Source: Lamellibrachia columna
Taxonomy: Eukaryota; Annelida; Polychaeta; Sabellida; Siboglinidae
Assembly (NCBI GenBank): GCA_963662155.1
Contig: OY759266.1
Coordinates: forward strand, 11,297,835 to 11,361,834
Length of the DNA stretch: 64,000 nt
Direction: 5' to 3'
In this document: positions 12,201 to 22,700 of the stretch, in pieces
How positions within the stretch are numbered: position 1 is the stretch's first letter
Layout of the letters: each line of letters begins with the position of its first letter
Translations under genes and position numbers: made by a program
Notes under the pieces: generated by a model
What the model saw: the letters and a program-made list of their open reading frames with translations, nothing else
Told to the model about the DNA's origin: nothing
Database searches by the model: none

Positions 12201-15200
12201 AAACAACGAAAAGAGGTACCCAGCACTTCGCTTCGCAAGCTGGAATGTACGGACCATATGTCCCGGTATCTCAGATGACCTGCAACAGGTCAATGACAGC
12301 AGGAAAACAGCTATTATCGATAGGGAGCTAACCAGACTCGATGTCAGCATTGCAGCTCTCCAGGAAACCAGACTTGCCTCCAGCGGATGTCTCAAGGAAG
12401 AGAACTTCACCTTCTTCTGGAAAAGGAAGGAGCCCGAGGAACCCCGCTTGTACGGGGTTGGTTTTGCTGTCAAGAACTCTCTCCTTGATACTGTGGAGCC
12501 TACCACTGGTGGCAACGAGCGCATTCTATCTATCCGTCTCGCCACTGCTGCAGGGTTTGTCCACATCTTCAGCATCTACGCCCCTACTTTGGGGGCCTCT
12601 GAAGATATCAAGGACCACTTCTATGATGAGCTTGACAGCCTTATTGGCAAGATTCCCAAAGTTGAGCCGCTCATCCTTCTTGGCGACGTTAATGCCATAG
12701 TAGGCTCAGACCATCAATCATGGCCGTCCTGCATTGGACACCACGGCACTGGGAGGATGAACAACAACGGACAAAGATTATTGGAGCTATGCTCATTTCA
12801 TGGTCTTTGCATCACCAACACCTTCTTCCAGTCAAAGCATCAGCAAAAAGTGTCGTGGAAGCATCCAAGGTCTCATAAATGGCATCAACTAGACCTCGTC
12901 ATTGCCAGACGCTCTGCTCTGAACAATGTCGGCTGCCCTCCCAAGCTACGCAGCATGGTGGTCTCCTTCCATGAGAACATGAAGAGTACAGTTGTGTACG
13001 ATGGTTCGACATCAGAACCCTTCCCTGTCTGCAGCGGTGTCAAGCAAGACTGTGTCCTTACTCCAACATTGTTTGGGATCTTCTTCTCCCTCCTTCTGCA
13101 TATGCCTTCGACTCTTCCTCAGACAGTATCTACCTGCACACCAGATCTGATGGGAAGCTGTTCAACCTGGCACGTCTGCGTGCCAAAACAAAGGTGACAG
13201 AGGTATACGTCAGGGAGATGCTGTTTGCAGATGATGCAGCACTCACTGCCCACTCAGGAGAGGCCCTCCAGAGGCTGGTCGATCGCTTTGCACACACCTG
13301 CAGAGAGTTTGGACTCACAATCAGCCTGAAGAAGACGAACGTCATTGCACGGGATGCCAACCAAGTCCCCTCCGTCAAGATCAATGACTACACCCTGGAG
13401 GTAGGAGAAGACTTCACCTACCTCGGGTCAAACATCTCTAACAACCTTTCGCTGGACACAGAGATAAACAGGCGCATCGGAAAAGCCACATGCACTATGG
13501 CCAAGCTGACCAAAAGAGTATGGGAAAATAAGATGCTCACTGAGAACACCAAGATGAGAATCTACCAGGCCTGTGTGTTGAGCACCCTCCTCTATGGCAG
13601 CGAATCGTGGACAACATACATGTGCCAGGAGCGCCGCCTCAACACCTTCCACATGCGGTGTCTCAAGCGTATCCTCGGCATCACATGGCAGGATCACATC
13701 CCCTACAGCGACATATTGGACCATGCCAGGATCCGCAGCATGCATTCACTGCTGAGCCAGAGACGCCTGCGCTGGTTGGGCCATGTACATCGCATGGAGG
13801 ACGGCCGCTTACCGAAAGACATCCTCTATGGACAACTCACCAGTGGCGCGAGGCCAGTGGGATGCCCAGCCTGCAGATTCAAGGATGCCTGCAATCGTGA
13901 CATGAAGGCCTGTGACATCAGCCCCAAAGACTGGGAAGCAGTGGTCGAAGACCGAACTGCTTGGCAACAGGCAACACACAGAGGCATTGAAAGGGCAGAT
14001 GAAAAGAGACACCAGCATGCGGCGGAGAAGAGGATGCGGCGAAAACAAAACGCAGCACTACCACCAATGTCATCCTGTTTCGTCTGCTTTGGCTGCGGCA
14101 AGGACTGCCACTCAAGAATCGGCCTTCACAGCTACAGTGGACGCTGCCAACATTTTTTAATTTGACAAATTGATAACGGGGCGCATCAGCATCGTCTCTT
14201 CGAGACGACGCTCTGCCTATAGCATGATAAATGGCATATGTCCAGATGTTTTGGTATGAAAAATTATAATTTAGAATAACAGTACACTTTCAAATGGTAA
14301 GATTGGATTGTTGCTTTGGGTTGAAATTACACCAAAACAAAGTAAAACTACATGAGCCATGTAATATTACATGTTATTAACTAGATACAAACAGATGCCT
14401 ACTTTGTAAAATGTCCTCCTTTGTATTGTCCCAAACATCATCATTTTGCCAACAATTGGCTGGCAATCTACTCATAGTTGGCCCTAGTGTATAGCTGTTT
14501 TGTTAATGTTACTTTATTGTGCAGGTGGCACCACAGATTATGCTAATTACCCATGTAAAACAAAAGACAAACCCCAAATATTTAGATATCTTAAAGGTGC
14601 TTCCTCAATTGAAATTTTTTAACTTTGTCATGTGATTGGCGAGAGGATGGAAGCCACGCCCATGTTCAGCATTGACCCACACAGTGTTTAACATTTTGGA
14701 TATCCACTATTTTTTTTGATGATTCGAACAAAAATAGGCATTTTTTTTTATTAAATCGACTGTGTACAGCTCTGTATCAGCTAAATAATGTTACATAAAC
14801 TATTCACACACTATATATTTGGATACACCAATGAACTGGATTTGAGATAGGCTAAACCAGTTGTGGAAGCAGTTCTGTATTGTATCTGATTATAAAGTAA
14901 ATTCATACAAATGAAAGAAATCTGTCTATTTTGCCTGGCATTTTTGTGTGGAGAAGCATGAACAGAATATTAGCTCCTTCAACCAGCTAAATGAGTACAT
15001 CTGATTTTGCTGCCCACACCATGTGTATAACATAATTATATGCATCTGTTTTTGGTATTAAAAGTTCCAAAGGAACACATTTTGGACTGTTTTTGAAGTG
15101 TCATGATACCATCCCCTATTATTAATTTGGCTCAAAGGAGAAGTGCCATCAGTTCCATTTAGCTAATGTAACTTTGTTATCGAACAATACAGTGTTTTTG

Positions 15201-18200
15201 TTTTCAAAGAGAAAACATGATTTGTTGTAAATTTGTTGGCTTGCTTAAAACTTAAGTGAAATGGCTAGTGATAAGAAGTTTTTGAAATAAAAAATTAGGA
15301 TATCATATTATGATTGAACTGGTGATATTAGGAATATTATTGTTGTAAAACGATCATTATGATGCAAAGTAGCAAAGATATTTGAATACCCGACACAAAA
15401 AATGTTGGACATTGTTCAGAAATTACTTTATTTTTACAGCAAAATGGATCATCCTGATCCAGTAGAAGTGAAAAAGCTGAAGGCAAGAGAGCGCCAAAGG
15501 AAATGGAGAGAAAAGTTAAAAGAGAATTCAGAAAAACTTGAGGAAATTCGAAAGAAGGATGCCACACAACAGCGAAAGAACCGGGATGCTAAGCGGCTAA
15601 CTATGACAGAGACGGAAAAGAGGAAACATGAAGGAGTTGAGAAACTGAGACAGTAAAAGTATAGAAAGATTAAAGCTGAATGGGTGGGAAGGACAGTCAG
15701 ATCAAGAAGAGTAAAGAAACAAGTGAAACTGACGACACCTGCTGAAAGAAGAGAATATGAGAAGCAGAAGAAGACCTATACAGAGTAGTAGAAAACAATT
15801 GACAGGTCAAAAAATTGTAGATTAATGGAAAAAGATTGTGATAGGAAAAAAGGGATGGTAAAGCAAAGCATGCTAGAAGACACTGTTGGTGATGAAGATG
15901 ATGGGATAATGCCAGAAGACACAGCTGAAGAAAAGGAAGGTCCCCAAGCACTGAATACCACGAGCAGGCAGCTCAGATATTACTACTGTAGAAAACTACT
16001 TGAAACGATGCCACAACACAGAGCACACAGAACAGAAGCACTCCAGTCTATTATCCTCTCTGCTTCACCTACCTCAAGAAAAGCATACAAGAAATGTGGG
16101 ATTATGGTTAAAACAAGTGCACAAACCAAACGTAGTTTAATGCCAGAATTTAAAGGGATGGTCATGGACAGTGATGTTAGCAAAAAAAAAATCATCAAAG
16201 ATCAAAAGAAAATGCAAGAAAATCTAAAAAAAATGGCTAAGACACTAGCTGTTTCTAGATGCAAAGTGGGCAGGGAATATTAGCATGCTCGCTGACACTG
16301 CCAAATTTTGAAAAGGCAGGATTTCCCCACTATGGATGAATCGAATCCAGGATTTCTTCTTCAGAGAAGACATAAGCAGAGCTGTACCAGGGAAAACAGT
16401 GTCAGCTGCTTTCAAATAACACAAGGCAAAGTATCTTCTGAGCATGACAGTTGAAGATACATACAAAATCTTGCAAGATAAAAATCCAGCCTTCCATTAC
16501 AAGTTCACAATATTCAAGAAATTCCATCCGTCAAATGTGAGGATCCCAAGGTTCAGTGATCATATTCAGTGCGCCTATCCCAAGTGCACAAATGTTGAAA
16601 GGAAGATAGCTGCTTTGAATGTCATCATGAAAAAATTGGTAATACCAATTTACATGTAGTCAGATTTCCAGGTATTACCAAGGTAATCTTCTTCATAATA
16701 TTTTATGAAAAAGTTATTTGAATCATGTAAACCAACAGCCCAACCAAGTATAGAGACAGTTTGAAAATAAAGATTAATTTGATTAACCTTGTTGTTTATG
16801 TAGTGTCTGCCACAATTAATGTCTGTCACACAGGGGTTTTTGTCCTGTAGCATGGAATCTATGAAAATCAGTGCACATGAGAGGTATGCTGAGTGAGGTG
16901 TGAGGTGTAGGACATAACCAGACAGTTAATTTATTTCTCTGTCCAAAAAAATGATGTTGGGTGGAACTTTTCCAACTGGATTTTCAAAAATGGGACACAA
17001 TTTTGCACTGTCAGCACTATCATTCGATAGTTTCAATGGAAAACCTAACGTTTCTATTTTTTTATCACCACCATCATAACACACCTCTAAAAATAAAAGG
17101 ATGAATTATCATTGTGGAAACTTTTGCAGGACACATAGATTTATAGGTGTGACAGACGCGACACAAAAAATGTGAATGGTCTATTTCATCATCCTATATA
17201 ATAAAAAACAGGCATCTTGGTACACTTTAAACCCCATAGTACAACATTATATGGGAAAGAAATTATTTTAGGAAAGAAAATTATTCACTCCTAATTTTTA
17301 CACAACTGTTCCATTTTTCATGACTTCGCTCATATGCATTTGAATGCGCTCCTGGAAAATGTCATTTGCATTCACATTTGCATCAAGTGAAACATTTGCA
17401 TTTGCATTTAAATGCATTGACATGTATTTGTTAACAGGCCTGAATACAACTTGTATTTGACCTGCTTGAACATGTATGTTTTGAAATCTTAAATATTGAT
17501 CAATACAAACCTACCTAACGAAACACACTTCTTCACCATTTAATTCACCAATAATAATACATATTAAACTTAAAATATTAAAAGATTAGAATATAAATAA
17601 GTGCCGTCACATTGCAAATTTGATCTTTCTGATATAGCATATTAGAATTTAACCCATTCCCAGTGTATTTGAAATTTTAATAGAGCATATTTGCATTTGA
17701 TCAATTGTATCTGTACACATTGCATTTAAAATTTAAAAAAAGAGCATATTTGTATTTTAAATTAAAAAAGCAATGCATTTGCATATGATAAAAAAATGTG
17801 TCCGATCCCAACTCTGGATTCATGACACTGACCACAATATTCATCATCACTGTAATGGAATGACGTAATCATTGTAATGGAATGGCGTAATCACTGTAAT
17901 ACAACTCACATTCTGCCAACTCCTTCATACGTTTTTGTGTCTGTCGGAAGGGCAGCAATCTCTTTCTCAACGAGCTTTGAATGTGCAATTTGTCGTTTGA
18001 GTTGCTCTACTTGCATGTCAGACACCTTTAGCTGTTGCGTTGTTGATATCATCTTTGTCTGCAATTCCTGGAATGCCTAGGTAATCAAAGTTGAAAAACA
18101 ATTTGTCAAAGGCTATCACCATTTGGGTCAATTGTAAATGTAAAATAGATAACGTGCATTTAATATATCCACATATTTATGCAAATTATTTTCCTAATTT

Positions 18201-20305
18201 TAGTAATGTCACGATATATTTTCAAAATAACATCATAGCTGTGGTAACTGAATCTTTGTAACATCCACCCACACATGGATGCTGCTGCTGACTGACAACC
18301 AACAGCTAAGTTGGGCGACTTATACTGTACTACCTATCAGATCATTTATTACTTACTATCTCTACTATAAAGTAGTTTGTGGTTGTGTCTGTATGTCTGT
18401 CTGTTCAATTGTATCTCTGTCACTTCCGCATGTATAAGGCTTAAATTCCATAGACATGTTTCCAGGGGCTATAGGGGTGGTTCGTACATTAAAAAAAATT
18501 CCCCTGGTGTTGGGGATATTACGAAGGAACCTTGTCTGCATGAACGTTTGATGTAGATTACGTAAGTCAGAACAACAGGAGCAACATTATGCATGTTTTC
18601 TACAATTGTTCTGAGTTACACGATCTACGTCAATTCTCCACATAAGTTCCTTCACACGGTACGAAAGCTTCATAAAACCGGCAGTTAGTCAAGAAATTTT
18701 GGGCATGAAGTTGTCATTACTACTGGCATTGCCCTACAAATATTGATTGGGTAGTGCAAGGAGTCATATGCTCATGCTGACAAGCTAGTAGACAATACAG
18801 TAGACAATAGACTAGACTCTCAAGTGATTACAGTGCAGTGAGTGCACACTCCAAACAGCCCATTATTGGACTAACAAATGAGTTTTTTTGTGATTTGTGT
18901 ACATGTGCTCGGGTAATCTATGTAATAATTTACGTGTATAATTTAGGATTGGTCAAGGTTCTTTTTCATTGTTTTGTGTAAGTTCACCTGGAGCCATGCT
19001 CCCAAATATAAGCCTCTGTGTCGTACCAGAGTTTCCTAGGTCACTGGTGTACGTGTTTATCCTTAGTCTTAGAGCACAGTCCCATGACTGCCCAACAGTG
19101 GCGCCACCATATACTGCTACAACTTGACTATGAATTCCAAATGAACAGTTGCGGAGTGGTATAAATGTCTGGTAGGCTGGGCAACATGACTGTTGTTTAC
19201 AACTTGCTACGTGATTGCAACTGTGCATTTGAATATACATAACATAGTTTCAAACAAAAAGTGAACATTATTGTGTTTCTAGACACATTTTCAATGCAAA
19301 CACTATCCACAATTGTATGCAACTGAAATGGGGCGATATGTTGAACAAATTACCAAATTAAATTAAGATGTGTAGAATCTACACATCACGTGTAAGATAT
19401 GGCAGTAATAAAATTGTGAGTGGTTTCACTGGTGTTTGATTTTAGAGATGGTCGAGGTGAATGGTGTCAATGGTAGGCAAGCACTCGACCTTCCAGTTAA
19501 TGAAAGGCGAGGATCCATGCCAACGAAAACAAACCCGCCTAGACTATTTGGCACATTATTAAAATTTCATGTATATAATGATAACTATATACATGTGTAT
19601 TTCTAAATTTACTTGACAATAACAATGCATAAATATAAAATTATGACATTTTGTGATGAAAACATGGCGTCAACAATATTGCTCACTAGTAAAACGATAA
19701 ATGTACTTGTAATCAATTATTTGGAGCACATTTCTTTTGTTTCTCAATGCCAATGTGCAGATAGTATTTCAAGGATAAAACATGTGAAATGGTTAGTGCA
19801 TTTCAGCTTTACATCTTAGTTATTCAGTTGCGACACATATCTGTGTCGCAAGGGCAGAATCCATGCATACGTTTTTTAGGGCCTCGTCCTCTGTCCCATT
19901 AGCATTACTGGCAGTACTGCCGGCAGCAGAGCCTATAGAGGCAGAGCCGCCTGACCCGGGCAGGGCCAGAGCCGAGGCAGAGGACGATCCTCCTTGTTTT
20001 GTAACCGAAATTGCAGTCCAACTATGCAGCTATAGCCTATGCCGTTCATTAAAATTTTATTTCTTTCAGTACTAAATTACTAACACACAATTTGTTAAGT
20101 AGTATTTGGCCAACTTGGCACCCGTCACCAAGGCAACTTTTAGATTTTCAGTCGTGGTATGCTTTCGACAATCCTTATTATCGCCCACTTTAGACATTTG
20201 CTTAGATATTCGTCACCAAGTCGTGGGCATATTTACAAATGTTGTTAATATGTGCCTAACCTTTTTAAGTTCTTGATCAACTGCCATACCAATTCCGGCA
20301 GTCAT
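9142..20305 (-). CDS. PFDN1: Prefoldin subunit 1 (4-exon gene)
   Basis: Beta-type subunit of the cytosolic prefoldin hexamer, which captures unfolded actin and tubulin and passes them to the CCT chaperonin. Exons 20261-20305, 17910-18076, 9740-9824 and 9142-9234 join with consistent phases (0, 2, 0) and all GT-AG sites to give 129 aa (human about 122). The start reads MTAGIGMAVDQELKK, with a second in-frame Met at residue 7 matching the usual N-terminus better. It continues into the AFQELQ helix, the central hairpin region with YEGVGRMFIL, and the C-terminal helix with TYLERS and SEDNLREM. Both ends form the coiled-coil arms of the family. Intron 2 (8.1 kb) is swollen by nested transposons. 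Identification is very secure; use of Met1 or Met7 is open. Confidence 0.95.
9531..9686. mobile_element. Short inverted-repeat element (MITE-like)
   Basis: GTTAAC-x3-AGACTTGTTG at the left is mirrored by its complement ending GTTAAC at the right, and the interior repeats GACTTG/CAAGTC motifs. It fills a third of PFDN1 intron 3. No clear target duplication seen. Confidence 0.55.
9740..9824 (-). CDS. PFDN1: PFDN1 exon 3
   Basis: After CCACAG, one base completes Met, then FILQPVDTIKKNIEDKM and on to IKTIQ before GTGAGA. It matches the RMFILQ block and the start of the second helix. Confidence 0.95.
12112..13197 (+). pseudogene. LINE ORF: APE endonuclease fused to RT by deletion
   Basis: Reads RFASWNVRTI at about residue 41, then IAALQETRLA, LYGVGFAVKN, FVHIFSIYAPT, LLGDVNA and KWHQLDLVIAR, the ordered blocks of an APE endonuclease (catalytic E in QET, D in GDVNA). 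The usual DTDHSLV end and the first RT blocks are absent: the frame jumps straight to GCPPKLRSMVVSFHENM and SGVKQDCVLTPTLFGI, RT blocks that belong several hundred residues later. The next block, in another frame, shows a one-base slip near 13098. This copy cannot be autonomous. The family resembles the LINEs often mis-annotated in marine invertebrates as craniofacial development protein 2-like. Confidence 0.85.
13102..14165 (+). pseudogene. LINE ORF: RT catalytic half and C-terminal zinc finger
   Basis: The same ORF after the frameshift. Reads YAFDSSSDSIYLHTRSDGK, the catalytic box FADDAAL (about 13225), FTYLGSNIS, LLYGSESWTTY, RRLRWLGHVHRM and a terminal C-x2-C-x12-H-x5-C knuckle (CFGCGKDCHSRIGLHSYSG). 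These are the palm motif, thumb and DNA-binding tail of APE-class LINE proteins. The stop is at 14163. Confidence 0.85.
15402..16659 (+). pseudogene. Broken transposon ORF with FFFREDISRAVPGK motif
   Basis: One reading frame runs from about 15402 to 16283, broken by stops near 15654 and 15786-15791, then shifts frame near 16260 and has another stop near 16423. The N-terminal third is highly charged (KARERQRKWREKLKENS and repeated K/R/E), like a nuclear DNA-binding region. Downstream come RQLRYYYCRKLLE and the block FFFREDISRAVPGK, then YLLSMTVEDTYKIL and FTIFKKFHPSNVR. I recall this Arg-Asp-x-x-Ser-Arg-x-x-x-Gly-Lys block from uncharacterised transposon-like proteins in cnidarians and molluscs, but I cannot name the family. 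It sits between the inverted ends 10591/17333, so it is probably that element's dead ORF. Confidence 0.6.
17910..18076 (-). CDS. PFDN1: PFDN1 exon 2
   Basis: Opens after CCTAG with AFQELQTKMISTTQQ and closes in EGVGR plus two bases of Met, before GTGAGT. It encodes the first coiled-coil helix and most of the beta hairpins. Confidence 0.95.
18077..20260. other. PFDN1 intron 1
   Basis: No exon found. It holds an imperfect hairpin (about 18523-18655), a TCTCTACTATAAAGTAG start-like motif at 18358, and at 18800-18880 a stretch resembling the SINE body at 27.3 kb (CTCCAAACAGCCCA followed by GG/GA-CTAAC). The short ORFs look spurious. Confidence 0.4.
20261..20305 (-). CDS. PFDN1: PFDN1 exon 1
   Basis: Fifteen codons from ATG (20305-20303) to DQELKK, followed on the minus strand by a GTTAGG donor. 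Phase 0. The second ATG (codon 7) fits the start of the human protein best. Confidence 0.85.
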
Positions 20306-20405
20306 CTTGGCTTTATATATTATTCTATTTATCGGCGCAAACCACGGACATACGCAAAACCTGCTGCGCCCTCTTTCGTCACGATAGTTCTCAAAGCGCA
20401 TTGTC

Positions 20406-20419
20406 CCGCCCTCTACTGG
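20406..20419 (-). promoter_or_regulatory. CTCF-like motif near PFDN1 start
   Basis: The reverse strand reads CCAGTAGAGGGCGG, matching the bilaterian CTCF core CCASYAGRKGGCRS at all 14 positions. It lies about 100 bases upstream of the PFDN1 ATG. Binding is inferred from the motif only. Confidence 0.4.
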
Positions 20420-20452
20420 ACGATACGTTAGTATACTGAACGAGTCTTTTCT

Positions 20453-20622
20453 TACATACATACGTACATACATAGTACATACATAATATATGTATGCATG
20501 CATGCATGCATGTATGTATGTATGCATGTATGTATGTATGTATGTATGTATGTATGTATGTATGTATGTATGTATGTTACATACATACATACTTGTTGCA
20601 TACATACATACGTACGTACGTA

Positions 20623-20717
<95 letters not shown>

Positions 20718-20766
20718 GCATGCACGCACGCGCATGCATGCACGCGCATGCATGCATGCATGCAGT
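20453..20766. repeat. Compound tetranucleotide microsatellite
   Basis: Blocks of (TATG)n at about 20500-20577, (CATA)n, then about 24 units of CGCA at 20622-20716, then GCATGCATG. It starts about 150 bases 5' of the PFDN1 ATG. The CGCA block is alternating purine-pyrimidine. Open frames on both strands across it are repeat artefacts. Confidence 0.95.
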
Positions 20767-21056
20767 TTGTGCGCATGGGTGGGAAGTTGTCACTTTGCTA
20801 AAAAGTGTAAGCGCACCATAATTTGTCCTGTTTAGCACAAGTCTTCTTGTTCTTGAGCAAGTAAGCATGTCTTCTTCTGGCTATTAGGCTGTAGTGCCTC
20901 CTATGCCAGCTCTCGCGTTTATCGTCAGTTCAGATTGAGCGCACGCGTCTGACGGTTTCTAGGATAGGGGTGGGGCAGTGTAATCTAGTTTGATTGGATG
21001 ATTTTGCCACAACTTGTCTATTTTCCTCTCAAAGGACTGTACCGATGGAGCCCCTA
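20767..21056. other. Spacer between PFDN1 repeat and hAT element
   Basis: No gene seen. The 3' part continues across the hAT insertion at 24999, giving the pre-insertion sequence CCCCTACCACAGACTGTGTG. Confidence 0.5.
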
Positions 21057-22700
21057 CCACAGACCAGGGCGTTTTTTAACATACAAAGTGGGGGGGCAAT
21101 GCCCCCCAGCCCTTTCATTTGCCACCCCAGTCAAACCAACTTGCCCCCCCCCCCCAATGAGTGCTCCCATTCTCCTTAACCAGCCCCTTGTATTAATGTA
21201 GGTAATAATTTGTATTATTTTTGTTAGTGTGATTTAGTTAATTTTCATTGGTGGCAAAATCAAGAAAGTACCAAAGTTAAAGAAGGGCAATATGTCTACA
21301 AAAGATCAATTTATTGATATGGCTCAAAGGGGAATCTTACATTTTCAAAAAAGGCTTTATATTTCCTGTTCCATAACTAGATGCCAGGTTACTATTTTCA
21401 TGTTATTATTTTCATGTTCGATGTGTCTCGAATGGTGAGGTTTACTTTCGACTCGAAAGTCGAAGAATAATGGCAATATAATGGACATAGGCAGTAGTAC
21501 CCGAGTTATGGTGTGTTTATGTTAATCACTTAATGCATGCGACAGGAAGTGAGGAATGTAATAGCATCATAGCAATAACAGTGACGTATTGCCGAATGGT
21601 TTCTTCATATAGTTCATGCGAAGAAATGAAAACGTGCTATGGCATACCCATACCATAGCCATAGATTGTTATCTAATAACAAGAGCCATAGAAGTGTTTA
21701 CTTATGACGTCAGTGTTCCGGTGCTAGAATAGCTAATGATTATGTATATGTAAATATGTGTACCTGCATGTTACTGTTTGTTTAAATTGTGTATAATTCA
21801 ACAAGACCCGCCATCACATTTTACACGATTGAGCCGCGTGCAATCCAGTTCTTTACAGTGATGTTGAAATAGCTGTTAACATAAACCGGTGTCCTGGCCG
21901 CAAAATTGCGAAACGTACCAGGCGAGTCTAAACCACGCCCATTCGCTATTACTATTGGTCGAGAGCGAGCGGGCGGGGATTAACGATGTATCAACAACCT
22001 TTCAGTCGGCTGTTTTTTTTCTTCAAATAATAAATAAACCTGGCAAAGTGTGTATAGTGTCCAAGGAAAGCAATTGGAAACGTTTAACAAATATCACAAA
22101 ATAATCACATTTTAATAATGATCCCTCTTGTAGGTAAGATGATACAAACATCACAACAGCCATGAACCTGTCAGGGTAGATTTTTATTGAGCCAGTAACC
22201 TAGCCAATTCATTCTCCGCATCTTTGAGAAATCGAAATTTTAAGCATGGTAACTCAAAGAAGCATATTGTATACATACCAAACAAATAAATTTTAAAATG
22301 TATGAGTAGTTGATAGTGGTCTATATGTGAGATGGAAAGTTGGCGGTCAGCAGGGACTTCAACTTTGGAAAATTGTTACTCAAAAGTTGGTGGTCCACAT
22401 ATTAACATAAAAAATGTAATCAACATTTGCACATGTCAGTTTTGGAAGTACGTATTTTCTATATTTTTATTTGTTATGTACTTAGCCAACCATTTGATTG
22501 ATATACGTGGTATGCATGTTTTGTATTAGTCTCTTTTCTGCCTTATGCCTATATCTTCAGTATATTTATGTCTAGAGTCTAGAGTATGTCGCCGCTCGCA
22601 TTGTAATTCCACTATAAAAGTGTTTCAAATATACATGCTTTTCCTGAGTTACTTATTAAATTTAACCATCTAACTTGTCCAGGTCGATATCCTGCCAGTC

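Larger units (their letters stand above)
11470..14222 (+). mobile_element. APE-type non-LTR retrotransposon, internally deleted
   Basis: The GC-richer block differs sharply from its surroundings. A 5' untranslated part (11470-12110) is followed by an endonuclease and reverse-transcriptase reading and a short 3' tail with CTTCGAGACG. The central RT part is missing and there is one frameshift. It is nested in the transposon at 10591-17333. No clear target duplication found. Confidence 0.85.
10591..17333. mobile_element. DNA transposon with 26-bp inverted repeats
   Basis: ATGAGCGAAGTCACGAAAAA at 10591 (continuing TGGAACA) is repeated in inverted form at 17308-17333 with one C/T difference. Subterminal copies of a GTGACAGA-x-GCGACA motif occur near both ends (about 11365 and 17150). 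It carries a broken ORF at 15402-16659 and was later split by a LINE (11470-14222). It lies within PFDN1 intron 2 (9825-17909). The superfamily is not identified. Confidence 0.65.
9855..17442. mobile_element. DNA-transposon region, outer inverted ends
   Basis: CAGGCTTGTTAACAAAT at 9855 and the inverted CAGGCCTGTTAACAAAT ending at 17442 form 17-bp ends with one mismatch. Both are followed by subterminal motifs of the AAATGCATTTG kind. The CAG start resembles hAT ends, but the flanks do not show an 8-bp duplication. This may be one old element with a second (10591-17333) nested in it, or one element with complex ends. Confidence 0.5.

Noticed and set aside
20213..20868. Long Cys/His/Thr/Arg repeat ORFs on both strands
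   Set aside because: They are translations of the (TATG)n and (CGCA)n microsatellite.
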